Positions 18,134 through 26,638 of a stretch of DNA of 35,759 bases are shown here, one piece after another. The notes beneath the pieces are model-generated. The model was not told the origin of the DNA and searched no databases. It saw only the letters and a program-made list of their open reading frames with translations. Each line of letters starts with the position of its first letter. Position 1 is the first letter of the stretch. The DNA is taken from positions 1 to 35,759 of the forward strand of contig JADHNH010000028.1 of assembly GCA_016779605.1 (NCBI GenBank), in the 5' to 3' direction. The translations under genes were made by a program, and so were the position numbers. The DNA comes from Nevskia sp. GTDB taxonomy: Bacteria; Pseudomonadota; Gammaproteobacteria; Nevskiales; Nevskiaceae.

Positions 18134-19234
18134 ATGAGCGCCTTGCTTCGCTCCCCGGCCGCCGCACTGGCGGGCCTGCTGCTCCTGGGCGGCTGCGGCA
18201 AGCCGCCGCCGCAGCCGCCGGAAATCCGCCCGGTGCGCACCGTGGTCGCCGCCGCCACGCCGGTCCGCGCCGACAACACCTACGCCGGATCGGTGGTGCC
18301 GCGCTACGAATCGCAGCTCGGATTCCGCGTCGGCGGCAAGCTGCTGGGGCGCGACGTCAACGTCGGCGACGCGGTGCACGCCGGACAGGTGCTGGCACGG
18401 CTGGATCCGCGGGACCTGGCGCTGGCGGCGGACAGCAGCCGCGCCAACGTCGCCGCGCGCCGCGCGCAGCTGGAAGTGGCGCGTGCGAATTACGAGCGCG
18501 ACCGCAAGATGCTCGAGTTCGGCGGGGTCAGCCGGCTCGCGCTCGACAACAGCCAGGCCGCCTACCGGGCGGCGCAGGCCCAGCTCGATGCCGAGGAAGC
18601 GCAGTACCGGGTGGCGTCCAACCAGGCCGCCTATGCCGGGCTGGTGGCGGACCACGACGGCACCATCACCCAGATCACCGCCGAGGCGGGCCAGGTGGTG
18701 GCACCCGGCCAGGCGGTGGCACGCCTGGCCTGGGCCGGCGAAAACGAAGTCGAAACCAGCGTTCCGGAAGACCAGGTGCAGCGCGTCGCCGTCGGCATGC
18801 CGGTTGAAGTGTCGCTGTGGGCCGCCCCGGCGCTGCGCCTGGCCGGCACGGTACGCGAACTGGCGCGCAGCGCCGATGCGGCCACGCGCACCTACGCGCT
18901 GCGCGTGCAGGTGGCGCCGCAGCCGCCGGAGATGCGCCTGGGCATGACCGCCAGCGTGCGCATCGCCGACGCCGCGGCCGGCGCCCCGCGCCTGGTGCAC
19001 CTGCCCCTGCCCGCCTGGACCGAGCACGACGGCAGGCAGGGCGTGTGGATCTACGATGCCGCCCGGCAGGCCGTCGACTTCCGCCCGCTGCAGGCCGCCG
19101 GGGTGGACGGCGACCGCGTGCTGGTCGCCGCCGGCATCGCCGACGGCGAGATCGTGGTCACCGCCGGCGCGCCGCTGCTGTTGCCCGGGCAGAAAGTCCG
19201 GTTGATGGATTCGCCCTCCGGCGCCGTCGACTAG
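18134..19234 (+). CDS. RND efflux periplasmic adaptor (membrane fusion) lipoprotein
   Basis: A 366-residue adaptor linking the inner-membrane RND permease to an outer-membrane channel. The signal ends at the lipobox LLGGC (Cys21). The order is typical: a beta-barrel/lipoyl start (SQLGFRVGGKLLGRDVNVGD), a helical hairpin (about 100-170, Ala/Arg-rich), a second lipoyl half (LVADHDGTITQI, AEAGQVVAPGQ), a beta-barrel (MPVEVSLWA, MRLGMTASVRI) and a membrane-proximal domain. It is co-transcribed with tetR upstream and the permease 10 bases downstream. Confidence 0.93.
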   Translation: MSALLRSPAAALAGLLLLGGCGKPPPQPPEIRPVRTVVAAATPVRADNTYAGSVVPRYESQLGFRVGGKLLGRDVNVGDAVHAGQVLARLDPRDLALAADSSRANVAARRAQLEVARANYERDRKMLEFGGVSRLALDNSQAAYRAAQAQLDAEEAQYRVASNQAAYAGLVADHDGTITQITAEAGQVVAPGQAVARLAWAGENEVETSVPEDQVQRVAVGMPVEVSLWAAPALRLAGTVRELARSADAATRTYALRVQVAPQPPEMRLGMTASVRIADAAAGAPRLVHLPLPAWTEHDGRQGVWIYDAARQAVDFRPLQAAGVDGDRVLVAAGIADGEIVVTAGAPLLLPGQKVRLMDSPSGAVD

Positions 19235-19244
19235 CGCCGGCGCG

Positions 19245-22200
19245 ATGAACGACGGCCCGGATCGCTTCAACCTGTCGCGCTGGGCGATCGAGCACGCCTC
19301 GTTCACCCGCTTCCTGATCGGCCTGCTGATGGTCAGTGGCACGGTCGCCTACCTGCGCCTGGGCCAGCGCGAAGACCCCAGCTTCACGTTCCGCATCATG
19401 GTGGTCAGCGCCTACTGGCCGGGCGCCACCGCGCAGGAAATGGAGCGCCAGGTCACCGACAAGCTGGAAGAAAAGCTCGCCGAGACCCCGTGGCTGGACC
19501 GCACGCAGAGCTATTCCAAGCCCGGCGAGGCGCAGGTCTTCGTGGTGCTGCGCGAGGACACGCCGCCGCGCGAGGTCAAGGCGATCTGGTACCAGGTGCG
19601 CAAGAAAGTCGGCGACGTCGCCGGCAGCCTGCCGGAGGGCGTCGAGGGGCCGTATTTCAACGACGAGTTCGGCGATACCTACATCGCCATGTACGCCTTC
19701 CATGCCGAAGGATTCAGCTACGCCGAGCTGAAGGACTACGTCGACCGTGCGCGCCGCGCGATGCTCGGCGTCGCCGGGGTGGAGAAAGTGGACCTGCTGG
19801 GCGACCAGGAGCCGAGGATCTACGTCGAGTTTTCCTATCGCAAGCTCGCCGGACTGGGCATCACGTTGCCGCAGGTCGCCCAGGCCCTGCAGGGCCAGAA
19901 CGCGATCGCGCCGGCCGGGCGCCTCGACACCGGCCAGCAGTCGATCTACCTGCGGGTGGCGGGCGACTACAGCTCCCTGGAGCAGATCGCCGACACCCGC
20001 TTCCGCGTCGGCGACCGCAGCCTGCGGCTGGGCGATTTCGCCCGCGTCTACCGCGGCTACGAGGACCCGCCGACGGTGAAAATCCGCCATCGCGGCAAGG
20101 AAGCGGTCGTGCTGGGCGTGGTGATGCAGCAGGACGCCGACGTGCTGGAGGTCGGGCGGCGGCTGCAGCGGGCGCTGGCGCAGATGCAGGCCACGTTTCC
20201 GGTGGGCATCGAGGTGGCGCAGGTCACCGACCAGCCGAAGGTGGTGCAGGTGGCGGTCGGCGAGTTCCTGCGCTCGCTCGGCGAGGCGGTGGTGATCGTG
20301 CTGGTGGTGAGCTTCTTCAGCCTGGGGCTGCGCACCGGCATGGTGGTGGCGCTGACCATCCCGCTGGTGCTCGGCGCCACGTTCGTCGCCATGCAGTACG
20401 CCGGCATCGAGCTGCAGAAGATCTCGCTGGGCGCGCTGGTGCTGGCGCTGGGCCTGCTGGTGGACGACGCCATGATCTCGGTGGAGATGATGGCGCGCAA
20501 GCTGGAAGAAGGCTTCGACAAGCTGCGCGCGGCCTCGTTCGCCTACACCTCCACCGCCTTCCCCATGCTCACCGGCACCCTGGTCACCGCCGCCGGCTTC
20601 CTGCCGGTGGGCCTGGCGCGCTCCTCCGCCGGCGAATACACCTTCTCGATCTTCGCGGTGGTCGGCATCGCCCTGCTGATCTCCTGGCTGGCCTCGGTGT
20701 ACTTCACGCCCTACATCGGCTACCGGCTGCTGCGCGCGCACGCCGGCGAGGCGCACGCGCTGCTGTTCGACACGCCGTTCTACCGGCGCCTGCGCGCGGC
20801 GATCCACTGGTGCGTGGCGCACCGCTGGAGCGTCATCGCGGCTACCCTGGCCGCGTTTGCCCTGGCGCTGTTCAGCTTCCGCTTCATCCCGCAGCAGTTC
20901 TTCCCGGACTCCACGCGCCTGGAGCTGATCGCCGACCTGTGGCTGCCCGAGGGCTCCAGCTACCAGGCCACCGAGGACGTGGCGCGGCGGCTGGAAGCGA
21001 AGCTGGCGCAGGACCCCGACGTCGCCGACTACGTCGCCTACGTCGGCGCCGGCAGCCCGCGCTTCTACCTGCCGCTGGACCAGCAGCTGCGCAACGTCAA
21101 CCTGGCCGAGTTCATGGTCGTCAGCCGCGACACCGCGGCGCGCGAGCGCCTGCGCGCACGGCTGCGCCGCTGGCTGGCCGAGGACTTTCCGGAAGTGCGC
21201 GGCAAGGTGGACCGGCTGCCCAACGGCCCGCCGGTGGGCTGGCCGGTGCAGTTCCGCGTGAGCGGGCCGGATGCCGCCACCGTGCGCGCGCTGGCCGCGC
21301 AGGTCGAGCAGCTCACGCGCGCCAGCCCCTACACGCGCAACGTGCACGACAACTGGCACGAGCGGATCCTGACCGTGCACGACGACATCGACCAGGACAA
21401 GCTGCGCCTGCTGGGCATCACCAGCGAGCAGGTGCGCAGCGCGGCGCAGACCATCCTGTCGGGCACCCGGATCGGCACTTACCGCGAAAACAACCGCAAC
21501 ATCGCCGTGGTGGCGCGCCAGCCGCCGGAGGAACGCTCGCAACTCGGCGGCCTGCGCGACGCCTACATGCCGACCGCCGGCGGCCGCTCGGTGCCGTTCT
21601 CGCAGTTCGGCGTCGCCCGGCCGGTGTTCGAGGACGGCGTGATCTGGCGGCGCAACCGCTGGCCGGCGATCACCGTGGAAGCCGAGGCGGTCGACGGCAT
21701 GCAGGCGCCCGACGTGACCCACTTGGTGGACCGCGCGCTGGAACCGCTGCGCGGGCGCCTGCCGCCCGGCTACAGCATCGAGATCGCCGGCGCGCTGGAA
21801 CAGAACCGGATCGCCAACGATTCGATCAACCGGCAGATGCCGACGATGGCCGTGGCGATCCTGCTGCTGCTGATGATCCAGCTGCAGCATTTCGGCCGCA
21901 CGATGCTGGTGCTGCTGACCGCACCGCTGGGCATCATCGGCGCGGCGCTGGCGCTGCTGGCCACGCAGGCGCCGTTCGGCTTCGTCTCGCTGCTGGGCGT
22001 CATCGCGCTGTCCGGCATGGTGATGCGCAACTCGGTGATCCTGGTGGACCAGATCCGGCAGGACACCGCGGCCGGCCGCGACCCCTGGAGCGCGATCGTC
22101 GAGTCGGCGGTGCGCCGCTTCCGCCCGATCTGCCTCACCGCGGCGGCGGCGGTGCTGGCGATGATCCCGCTGTCGCGCAGCGTGTTCTTCGGGCCGATGG

Positions 22201-22304
22201 CGATCGCCCTGATGGGCGGCCTGATCGGGGCGACCGTGCTGACCCTGACGTTCCTGCCAGCCCTCTACGCCGCCTGGTTCGGCGTGCGCCGCCCAGCCGC
22301 CTGA
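19245..22304 (+). CDS. RND efflux transporter permease (AcrB/HAE family)
   Basis: A 1019-residue inner-membrane proton-driven pump. Two six-helix halves flank large periplasmic loops. Family features include the TM4 aspartate pair in LGLLVDDAMISVEMMARKL (DD encoded near 20463-20468), IPLVLGATFVAMQYAGIELQ, and the later LGIIGAALALLATQAPFGF. In TM10 the AcrB lysine of the relay (AKNAIL) corresponds to Arg here (MVMRNSVILVD). The N-terminal half has the usual REDPSFTFR and GATAQEMERQVTDKLEE. No outer-membrane factor gene accompanies it, so a genome-encoded TolC-like partner is implied. Substrate is unknown. Confidence 0.95.
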   Translation: MNDGPDRFNLSRWAIEHASFTRFLIGLLMVSGTVAYLRLGQREDPSFTFRIMVVSAYWPGATAQEMERQVTDKLEEKLAETPWLDRTQSYSKPGEAQVFVVLREDTPPREVKAIWYQVRKKVGDVAGSLPEGVEGPYFNDEFGDTYIAMYAFHAEGFSYAELKDYVDRARRAMLGVAGVEKVDLLGDQEPRIYVEFSYRKLAGLGITLPQVAQALQGQNAIAPAGRLDTGQQSIYLRVAGDYSSLEQIADTRFRVGDRSLRLGDFARVYRGYEDPPTVKIRHRGKEAVVLGVVMQQDADVLEVGRRLQRALAQMQATFPVGIEVAQVTDQPKVVQVAVGEFLRSLGEAVVIVLVVSFFSLGLRTGMVVALTIPLVLGATFVAMQYAGIELQKISLGALVLALGLLVDDAMISVEMMARKLEEGFDKLRAASFAYTSTAFPMLTGTLVTAAGFLPVGLARSSAGEYTFSIFAVVGIALLISWLASVYFTPYIGYRLLRAHAGEAHALLFDTPFYRRLRAAIHWCVAHRWSVIAATLAAFALALFSFRFIPQQFFPDSTRLELIADLWLPEGSSYQATEDVARRLEAKLAQDPDVADYVAYVGAGSPRFYLPLDQQLRNVNLAEFMVVSRDTAARERLRARLRRWLAEDFPEVRGKVDRLPNGPPVGWPVQFRVSGPDAATVRALAAQVEQLTRASPYTRNVHDNWHERILTVHDDIDQDKLRLLGITSEQVRSAAQTILSGTRIGTYRENNRNIAVVARQPPEERSQLGGLRDAYMPTAGGRSVPFSQFGVARPVFEDGVIWRRNRWPAITVEAEAVDGMQAPDVTHLVDRALEPLRGRLPPGYSIEIAGALEQNRIANDSINRQMPTMAVAILLLLMIQLQHFGRTMLVLLTAPLGIIGAALALLATQAPFGFVSLLGVIALSGMVMRNSVILVDQIRQDTAAGRDPWSAIVESAVRRFRPICLTAAAAVLAMIPLSRSVFFGPMAIALMGGLIGATVLTLTFLPALYAAWFGVRRPAA

Positions 22305-22334
22305 GCGGGCTGCCCGCCTGCCACGGCAGGCAGG

Positions 22335-22348
22335 ATGACTTGGGTCAA
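22335..22348 (+). promoter_or_regulatory. FNR-like dyad upstream of CBS gene 1
   Basis: ATGAC-TTGG-GTCAA contains the perfect dyad TGAC-N4-GTCA with the FNR core TGA-N6-TCA. It shares the string GGTCAATGA (ending two bases beyond the box) with GGTCAATGA of the hsp20 site. It lies 111 bp before the CBS start codon. There is no convincing -10 at the class II distance, so confidence is limited. Confidence 0.4.
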
Positions 22349-22458
22349 TGACCGCGCGGCTCCGGCCCGGGGACACTAGCGCGGAATCGAACGGTCATAC
22401 CCGACGTAAAACCCGCTCAGCGGCGCACGCCGAGGCACCGCACCAGGAGAAAAGCATC

Positions 22459-22908
22459 ATGAAGACAGGCGACTGCTGCAACCGCGTGGTGCTGGTCACC
22501 AAAGCCGACACCGGCATCCGCGAAACTGCCGAGCTGCTGCGCAAGAGCCACTGCGGCAGCGTCGTGGTGGTACGCGACGACGGCACCGGCGCGCATCCCG
22601 TCGGCATCATCACCGATCGCGACCTGGTCGTCGAGGTGCTGGCCTGCGGCATCGCCCCCGAGCAGGTCAGCGCCGGCGATGTCATGTCCGGCGACCTGGT
22701 CCTGGTCGGCGAAGACGAGGAAGTGGTCGAAGCCGCCGCCAGGATGCGCAAGGCCGGCGTGCGGCGGGCACCGGTGGTCGACGGTCAGGGGCGCCTGGTC
22801 GGCATCGTCACGCTCGACGACCTGCTGGATTTCACCGCCAAGCTGCTTGGCGTGATGGCGAGCATGGTGCGCCGCGAGATCGCCACGGAAGCCGCGCACC
22901 GGACTTAA
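22459..22908 (+). CDS. CBS-domain pair protein 1
   Basis: A 149-residue protein consisting of two CBS motifs (about residues 8-65 and 72-128), which usually bind adenine nucleotides and report energy state. Typical endings are VGIITDRDLVVEVLA and LVGIVTLDDLLDFTAKL. The N-terminus carries adjacent cysteines (GDCCNRVVLV) and another at HCGS, a feature it partly shares with CBS protein 2. AGGAG lies nine bases before the ATG. It is monocistronic, convergent with glk, with an FNR-like dyad upstream. Target protein unknown. Confidence 0.9.
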   Translation: MKTGDCCNRVVLVTKADTGIRETAELLRKSHCGSVVVVRDDGTGAHPVGIITDRDLVVEVLACGIAPEQVSAGDVMSGDLVLVGEDEEVVEAAARMRKAGVRRAPVVDGQGRLVGIVTLDDLLDFTAKLLGVMASMVRREIATEAAHRT

Positions 22909-22937
22909 GAGGCGGCCACCCGGCCCCCCAGCCGGCC

Positions 22938-23879
22938 TCAGCGCTGCAGGCGCAGCGCCGCCTCGGCCAGCATGGCCATGCCCAGCAGCCCGGGGAATGG
23001 ATGCGTCACGATGAAAACCGGGACCTGCGCCAGCCACTGCGCGAACGGCTGGTGGTCCTCGAATGCCGCGCGGAACGCCGCGCGGTCGAAATTCGGCCCC
23101 CAGCCGGGCACGATGCCGCCGGCGATGTAGACGCCGCCGGCCGCCCCCAGGGTGAGCGCAAGGCTGCCGCAGAAATGGCCGAGCCAGCGCGTGAACAGGC
23201 GCACCGCATGCCGTGCCTCCAGGTCGCCGTCCCAGGCGGCCTGCGCGATCTGCGCCGCCTGCCGCGGCGATCCCGGCACGCGCAGCCGGTACAGCCGCTC
23301 CAGCCCGGGCCCGGACAACACGGTCTCGGCCGATACGCGCCCCTGCTGCGCAAACAGTGCGGCCCAGGCCTGCCCTTCGTCGGCGTCGGCCGGGGCGAGG
23401 CTGGCGTGGCCACCCTCCCCCGGCAGCACCTCGGCACGCGCCGGGCCGGCGACGCTGGCCACGCCCAGGCCGGTGCCGGCGCCCACCACCAGGCACGGCG
23501 CGCCGGCTTGCGGCGCTCCGCCGCCGCAGCAACTCAGGTCGCCGGCGCCGAGGCCGCGCAGTCCGTGCGCCACCGCGGCGAAGTCGTTGGCGACGATCGC
23601 CGGGCCGCCGCCGATCGCCGACGCAAGCCGCGCCGGGTCGACCACGCAGTCGGTGTTGGTCAGGTGGATCGCGCCGTCCTGCCGCAGGGGGCCGGCGGCG
23701 CACAGGCCCGCCGCCGCCACCGCCGGGCCGCCCGCCTGCGCCAGGTACGCGGCGACCAGCGCACCGATGTCGGCCGGCGTCGGCTTGACCCGGGCTTGCA
23801 GGAATTCCCAGCCCTGGCCGTTGCGCCGGGCCAGCGCCAGGCGCGTATTGGTGCCGCCGACGTCGCCTACTAGGATCAT
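22938..23879 (-). CDS. glk: Glucokinase
   Basis: A 313-residue cytoplasmic ROK-unrelated (Glk-type) glucokinase making glucose 6-phosphate. Visible are the phosphate-binding start [17 protein letters not shown], the catalytic Asp in [23 protein letters not shown], and [12 protein letters not shown] (the Glu-Gly-Gly-His sugar-binding turn), then [15 protein letters not shown] near the C-terminus. The ATG at 23879 begins exactly at the family start; the long open frame above is not coding. It is divergent from glgC over 272 bp, so the sugar phosphate it makes can feed glycogen synthesis. Confidence 0.93.
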   Translation of the reverse strand: MILVGDVGGTNTRLALARRNGQGWEFLQARVKPTPADIGALVAAYLAQAGGPAVAAAGLCAAGPLRQDGAIHLTNTDCVVDPARLASAIGGGPAIVANDFAAVAHGLRGLGAGDLSCCGGGAPQAGAPCLVVGAGTGLGVASVAGPARAEVLPGEGGHASLAPADADEGQAWAALFAQQGRVSAETVLSGPGLERLYRLRVPGSPRQAAQIAQAAWDGDLEARHAVRLFTRWLGHFCGSLALTLGAAGGVYIAGGIVPGWGPNFDRAAFRAAFEDHQPFAQWLAQVPVFIVTHPFPGLLGMAMLAEAALRLQR

Positions 23880-24151
23880 GCCTGCCTGTGTGTTCGCCGC
23901 GCCGGATGCCTGCCGCCCATGTTGCCGCAAAAGGCCGGCCGCCGCAGTGGGCACCGCGGCAGTGTTGGCACGCGCTTGGCTTGCGCAATCACGGAAATGC
24001 AACACTACAAGAACAACACGCGCTCCAAACGGAAGTCGTGCGAACGCCGGGGGCCGGACGCAGCGCGGCCACGGGCGCCGGAAAATTCCTTCGAATCGCG
24101 CCATGCGGCGGGTTACAGTATCCACGCGGACCGGAACCACGCAGAGAGGTC

Positions 24152-25423
24152 ATGCAAAACCTAGAACCAGAACGCCGGGTCAGCCGGCTCACGCGCCAGA
24201 CCCTCGCCATCGTGCTCGCCGGCGGGCGCGGCACCCGGCTGGGGCCGCTCACCGACTGGCGCGCCAAGCCGGCGGTGCCGTTCGGCGGCAAGTTCCGCAT
24301 CATCGACTTCACCCTGTCCAACTGCATCAATTCCGGCGTGCGCCGCGTGGCGGTGGCCACGCAGTACAAGTCCCACTCGCTGATCCGCCACATCCAGATG
24401 GGCTGGGGCTTCCTGCGCGGCGAGTTCAACGAATTCGTGGAGCTGCTGCCGGCGCAGCAGCGCATCAACGAATTCGCCTGGTACGCGGGCACCGCCGACG
24501 CCATCTACCAGAACATCGACATCATCCGCCACCACGCGCCGAACTACGTGCTGATCCTGGCCGGCGACCACATCTACAAGATGGACTACGGCCCCATGCT
24601 GGCCGCGCACGACCAGCGCGGCGCCGAGGTCACGGTCGGCTGCATCGAGGTGCCGATCGAGCGCGGCCGCAGCTTCGGCATCATGCAGGTCGACGAGCAG
24701 GAGCGCATCGTCAAGTTCGCCGAAAAGCCCTTGCAGCCGGAGCCCATTCCGGGCCGGCCCGGCCTGGCGCTGGCGTCGATGGGCATCTACGTGTTTTCGA
24801 CCGAGTACCTGCTGGAGGAGCTCAAGCGCGACGCCGCGCGCACCGACTCTTCGCACGACTTCGGCAAGGACATCATTCCCGGCTCGCTGGGCAAGGTGCC
24901 GGTGTTCGCCTACCCGTTCCGCGACGCGCAGAAAAATCAGCTCGGCTACTGGCGCGACGTCGGCACCGTCGACGCCTTCTGGGAAGCGAACATGGAGCTG
25001 CTGGCGATCACGCCCGAGCTGAACCTGTACGACCGCGACTGGCCGATCTGGACCTACCAGGAACAGGTGCCCGCGGCCAAATTCGTGTTCGACGAACCGG
25101 ACTGCCGCGGCGCGGCGATCAGCTCGCTGGTCTCAGGCGGCTGCATCGTGTCGGGCGCCCGGGTGTGGCGCAGCCTGCTGTTCACCAACGTGCACGTGGA
25201 GCGGCACGCGATGGTGGAGGAATCGGTGGTGCTGCCCGACGCGCGCATCGCCTCGGGCTGCCGCATCCGCCGCGCGGTGATCGACAAGGGCTGCGAACTG
25301 CCGCCGGACACCACGGTGGGCTTCGATCGCGAACAGGACGCCAAGCGGTTCCACGTGACGGACGGCGGGGTGACGCTGGTGACGCCGGAGATGCTGGGAC
25401 AGTCGCTGCATTCCGCGGTTTAG
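24152..25423 (+). CDS. glgC: Glucose-1-phosphate adenylyltransferase (ADP-glucose pyrophosphorylase)
   Basis: Makes ADP-glucose from ATP and glucose 1-phosphate, the committed step of bacterial glycogen synthesis. The 423-residue protein has the nucleotidyltransferase domain with [61 protein letters not shown] and [16 protein letters not shown]. The C-terminal left-handed beta-helix follows, with [14 protein letters not shown] and RAVIDKGC. The N-terminal ATG at 24152 has GAGAGG only two bases upstream, a short spacing. No glgA, glgB or glgP lies in the window. Confidence 0.96.
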   Translation: MQNLEPERRVSRLTRQTLAIVLAGGRGTRLGPLTDWRAKPAVPFGGKFRIIDFTLSNCINSGVRRVAVATQYKSHSLIRHIQMGWGFLRGEFNEFVELLPAQQRINEFAWYAGTADAIYQNIDIIRHHAPNYVLILAGDHIYKMDYGPMLAAHDQRGAEVTVGCIEVPIERGRSFGIMQVDEQERIVKFAEKPLQPEPIPGRPGLALASMGIYVFSTEYLLEELKRDAARTDSSHDFGKDIIPGSLGKVPVFAYPFRDAQKNQLGYWRDVGTVDAFWEANMELLAITPELNLYDRDWPIWTYQEQVPAAKFVFDEPDCRGAAISSLVSGGCIVSGARVWRSLLFTNVHVERHAMVEESVVLPDARIASGCRIRRAVIDKGCELPPDTTVGFDREQDAKRFHVTDGGVTLVTPEMLGQSLHSAV

Positions 25424-25430
25424 CGGGCTC

Positions 25431-25459
25431 CGCCGCCGCCCGCGTCGCGGGCGGCGGCG
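25431..25459. terminator. Strong hairpin between convergent glgC and CBS gene 2
   Basis: A perfect 13-bp GC-only stem (25431-25443 and 25447-25459) with the three-base loop GTC sits in the 43-bp convergent gap. It has no T tract on either side, so it is a bidirectional hairpin that may block transcription or protect 3' ends, not a classical intrinsic terminator. Confidence 0.5.
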
Positions 25460-25466
25460 TGCCCGA

Positions 25467-25982
25467 TCAGGCGGCGCGACGCCAGTCGGCAACGCCGGCG
25501 TCGGAGCTTGCAGCGGCCGGCTGCGGCAGGGTTCCGGGGATGTAGGCGCGATCCACCGGTGCCTGCCCGCACAGCAGCCGCATGGTGCTGAACTGCGTCT
25601 GCGCCAGCACCTGCAGGACATCGTCGATGGTCAGCACGCCCTGCAGCGCGCCGACGCTGTCGACGACCGGCAGGCGGCGCAGGCCCAGCGCCTGCATGCG
25701 CTCGAGGGTTTCCCACAAGCCGTCGTTGGCGTGCGCCGTCGTGCCGCACTCCGGCAACAGCTCGCCGACGGTGGCCTGCTCCAGCGCGGGGGCCGCCGCC
25801 ATGACTTGCCGCACCAGGTCGCGCTCGGTGACCAGGCCGAGCGGGCGCCGCAGGCCCTTGACCTGCTCGACCACGGCCAGCACGCCGACATCATGCTTGC
25901 GCATCAGCCGCGCGGCATCCCGCGCGCTGGTTTCCGGAGCGCACACCACCACCATCCTGTTGCTGCACTCGCACACTCTCAT
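25467..25982 (-). CDS. CBS-domain pair protein 2
   Basis: A 171-residue paralogue of the CBS protein at 22.5 kb. Two CBS motifs (about residues 8-65 and 75-128) end in LGLVTERDLVRQVMA and LQGVLTIDDVLQVLAQT. The N-terminus MRVCECSNRMVVV again places cysteines just before an Asn-Arg pair, as in protein 1. A ~40-residue tail without recognised features follows. The start at 25982 has AGGA nine bases upstream. It follows the receiver gene by 116 bp on the same strand and could be read through from it. An adenylate-sensing role is inferred from the family. Confidence 0.88.
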   Translation of the reverse strand: MRVCECSNRMVVVCAPETSARDAARLMRKHDVGVLAVVEQVKGLRRPLGLVTERDLVRQVMAAAPALEQATVGELLPECGTTAHANDGLWETLERMQALGLRRLPVVDSVGALQGVLTIDDVLQVLAQTQFSTMRLLCGQAPVDRAYIPGTLPQPAAASSDAGVADWRRAA

Positions 25983-26098
25983 GCTTGGGCGTCCTTGAAG
26001 TTTTGCAGCGGCCTCGCCGGCCGTTCGCGTAACGTTTCGCAAGAAGCTTGCCCGCAAAAACCCTGCCGGCCGCCGGAACCGGCCGAGAGCCCGGGCCA

Positions 26099-26470
26099 TC
26101 AGCCCTGGAGCGCCTCTTCCACGGACTGCTTGAGCTCCTCGTCGAAAAACGGCTTGGCCAGCAGGGCATGCGCACCGGCCGCGCGGGCGCGCGCCGCCAG
26201 CGGCGAATCTTTCTGGCCGGTGATCACCACCACCGGGATGCGGATGCCGCGCGAAGCCAGCACCAGTTGCAGCTCGACGCCGTTCATCTCCGGCATGTTG
26301 AGGTCGAGCAGCAGGCAGTCGGGCATGCCTTGCGGCAGCGCCTCGAGGAATTCCTGCGCCGAGCCGAAGGCACGGGCATTCCAGCCGAACGAACGGGCCA
26401 GGAGCCGCGTCGCGCTGCGCACGGCTTCGTCGTCGTCGACGATGAACACCAAGGGCGGATTCTCACTCAT
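26099..26470 (-). CDS. Receiver-only response regulator (FixJ-like receiver)
   Basis: A 123-residue stand-alone receiver domain. It has the acidic pocket (DDD at residues 12-14), the phospho-acceptor Asp56 in LLLDLNMPEMNG, Thr84 in VVITG and Lys106 in AKPF. The sequence is FixJ/NarL-like (VFIVDDDEAVRSATRLLARSFG), but the frame stops right after the last receiver helix: no LuxR-type DNA-binding domain follows. GAGGAG lies 11 bases before the ATG at 26470, with a closer AGAG. It sits 168 bp downstream of the FixL-like kinase, its likely partner, with its own FNR-like box between them. It may act by protein contact or as a phosphate sink. Confidence 0.92.
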   Translation of the reverse strand: MSENPPLVFIVDDDEAVRSATRLLARSFGWNARAFGSAQEFLEALPQGMPDCLLLDLNMPEMNGVELQLVLASRGIRIPVVVITGQKDSPLAARARAAGAHALLAKPFFDEELKQSVEEALQG

Positions 26471-26549
26471 CAAAAGCTCTGCTCCTCTGCCGCTCGTGCG
26501 GCAATGGCCTTGGCACCGCAGCTGCCGGCGATTGCCTCCAAACTCGTTC

Positions 26550-26591
26550 ATTGTTGTCTTTTCCGGCCGATCCAGCATTGATCTGGATCAT
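26550..26591 (-). promoter_or_regulatory. FNR-like class II promoter of the receiver gene
   Basis: The box TTGAT-CTGG-ATCAT (26578-26591) matches the FNR consensus at nine of ten positions. On the minus strand AACAAT (26555-26550) is a four-of-six -10 hexamer. If it is used, transcription starts at 26543 and the box is centred exactly 41.5 bases upstream, the classical class II FNR activation spacing. The start codon is at 26470. Confidence 0.6.
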
Positions 26592-26638
26592 CCGCGACAA
26601 GTTTCTGTATTTTATAAAACTCTTTCGTTATCTTATGG

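Noticed and set aside
19158-22376. 1072-codon open frame opposite the RND permease
   Set aside because: Composition typical of antisense GC-rich frames and no recognisable domain, while the plus strand encodes a clear RND permease.
22909-22939. Hairpin between convergent CBS gene 1 and glk as terminator
   Set aside because: Stem GAGGCGGCC/GCCGGCCTC has mismatches, no T tract, and runs into the glk stop codon; too weak to call.
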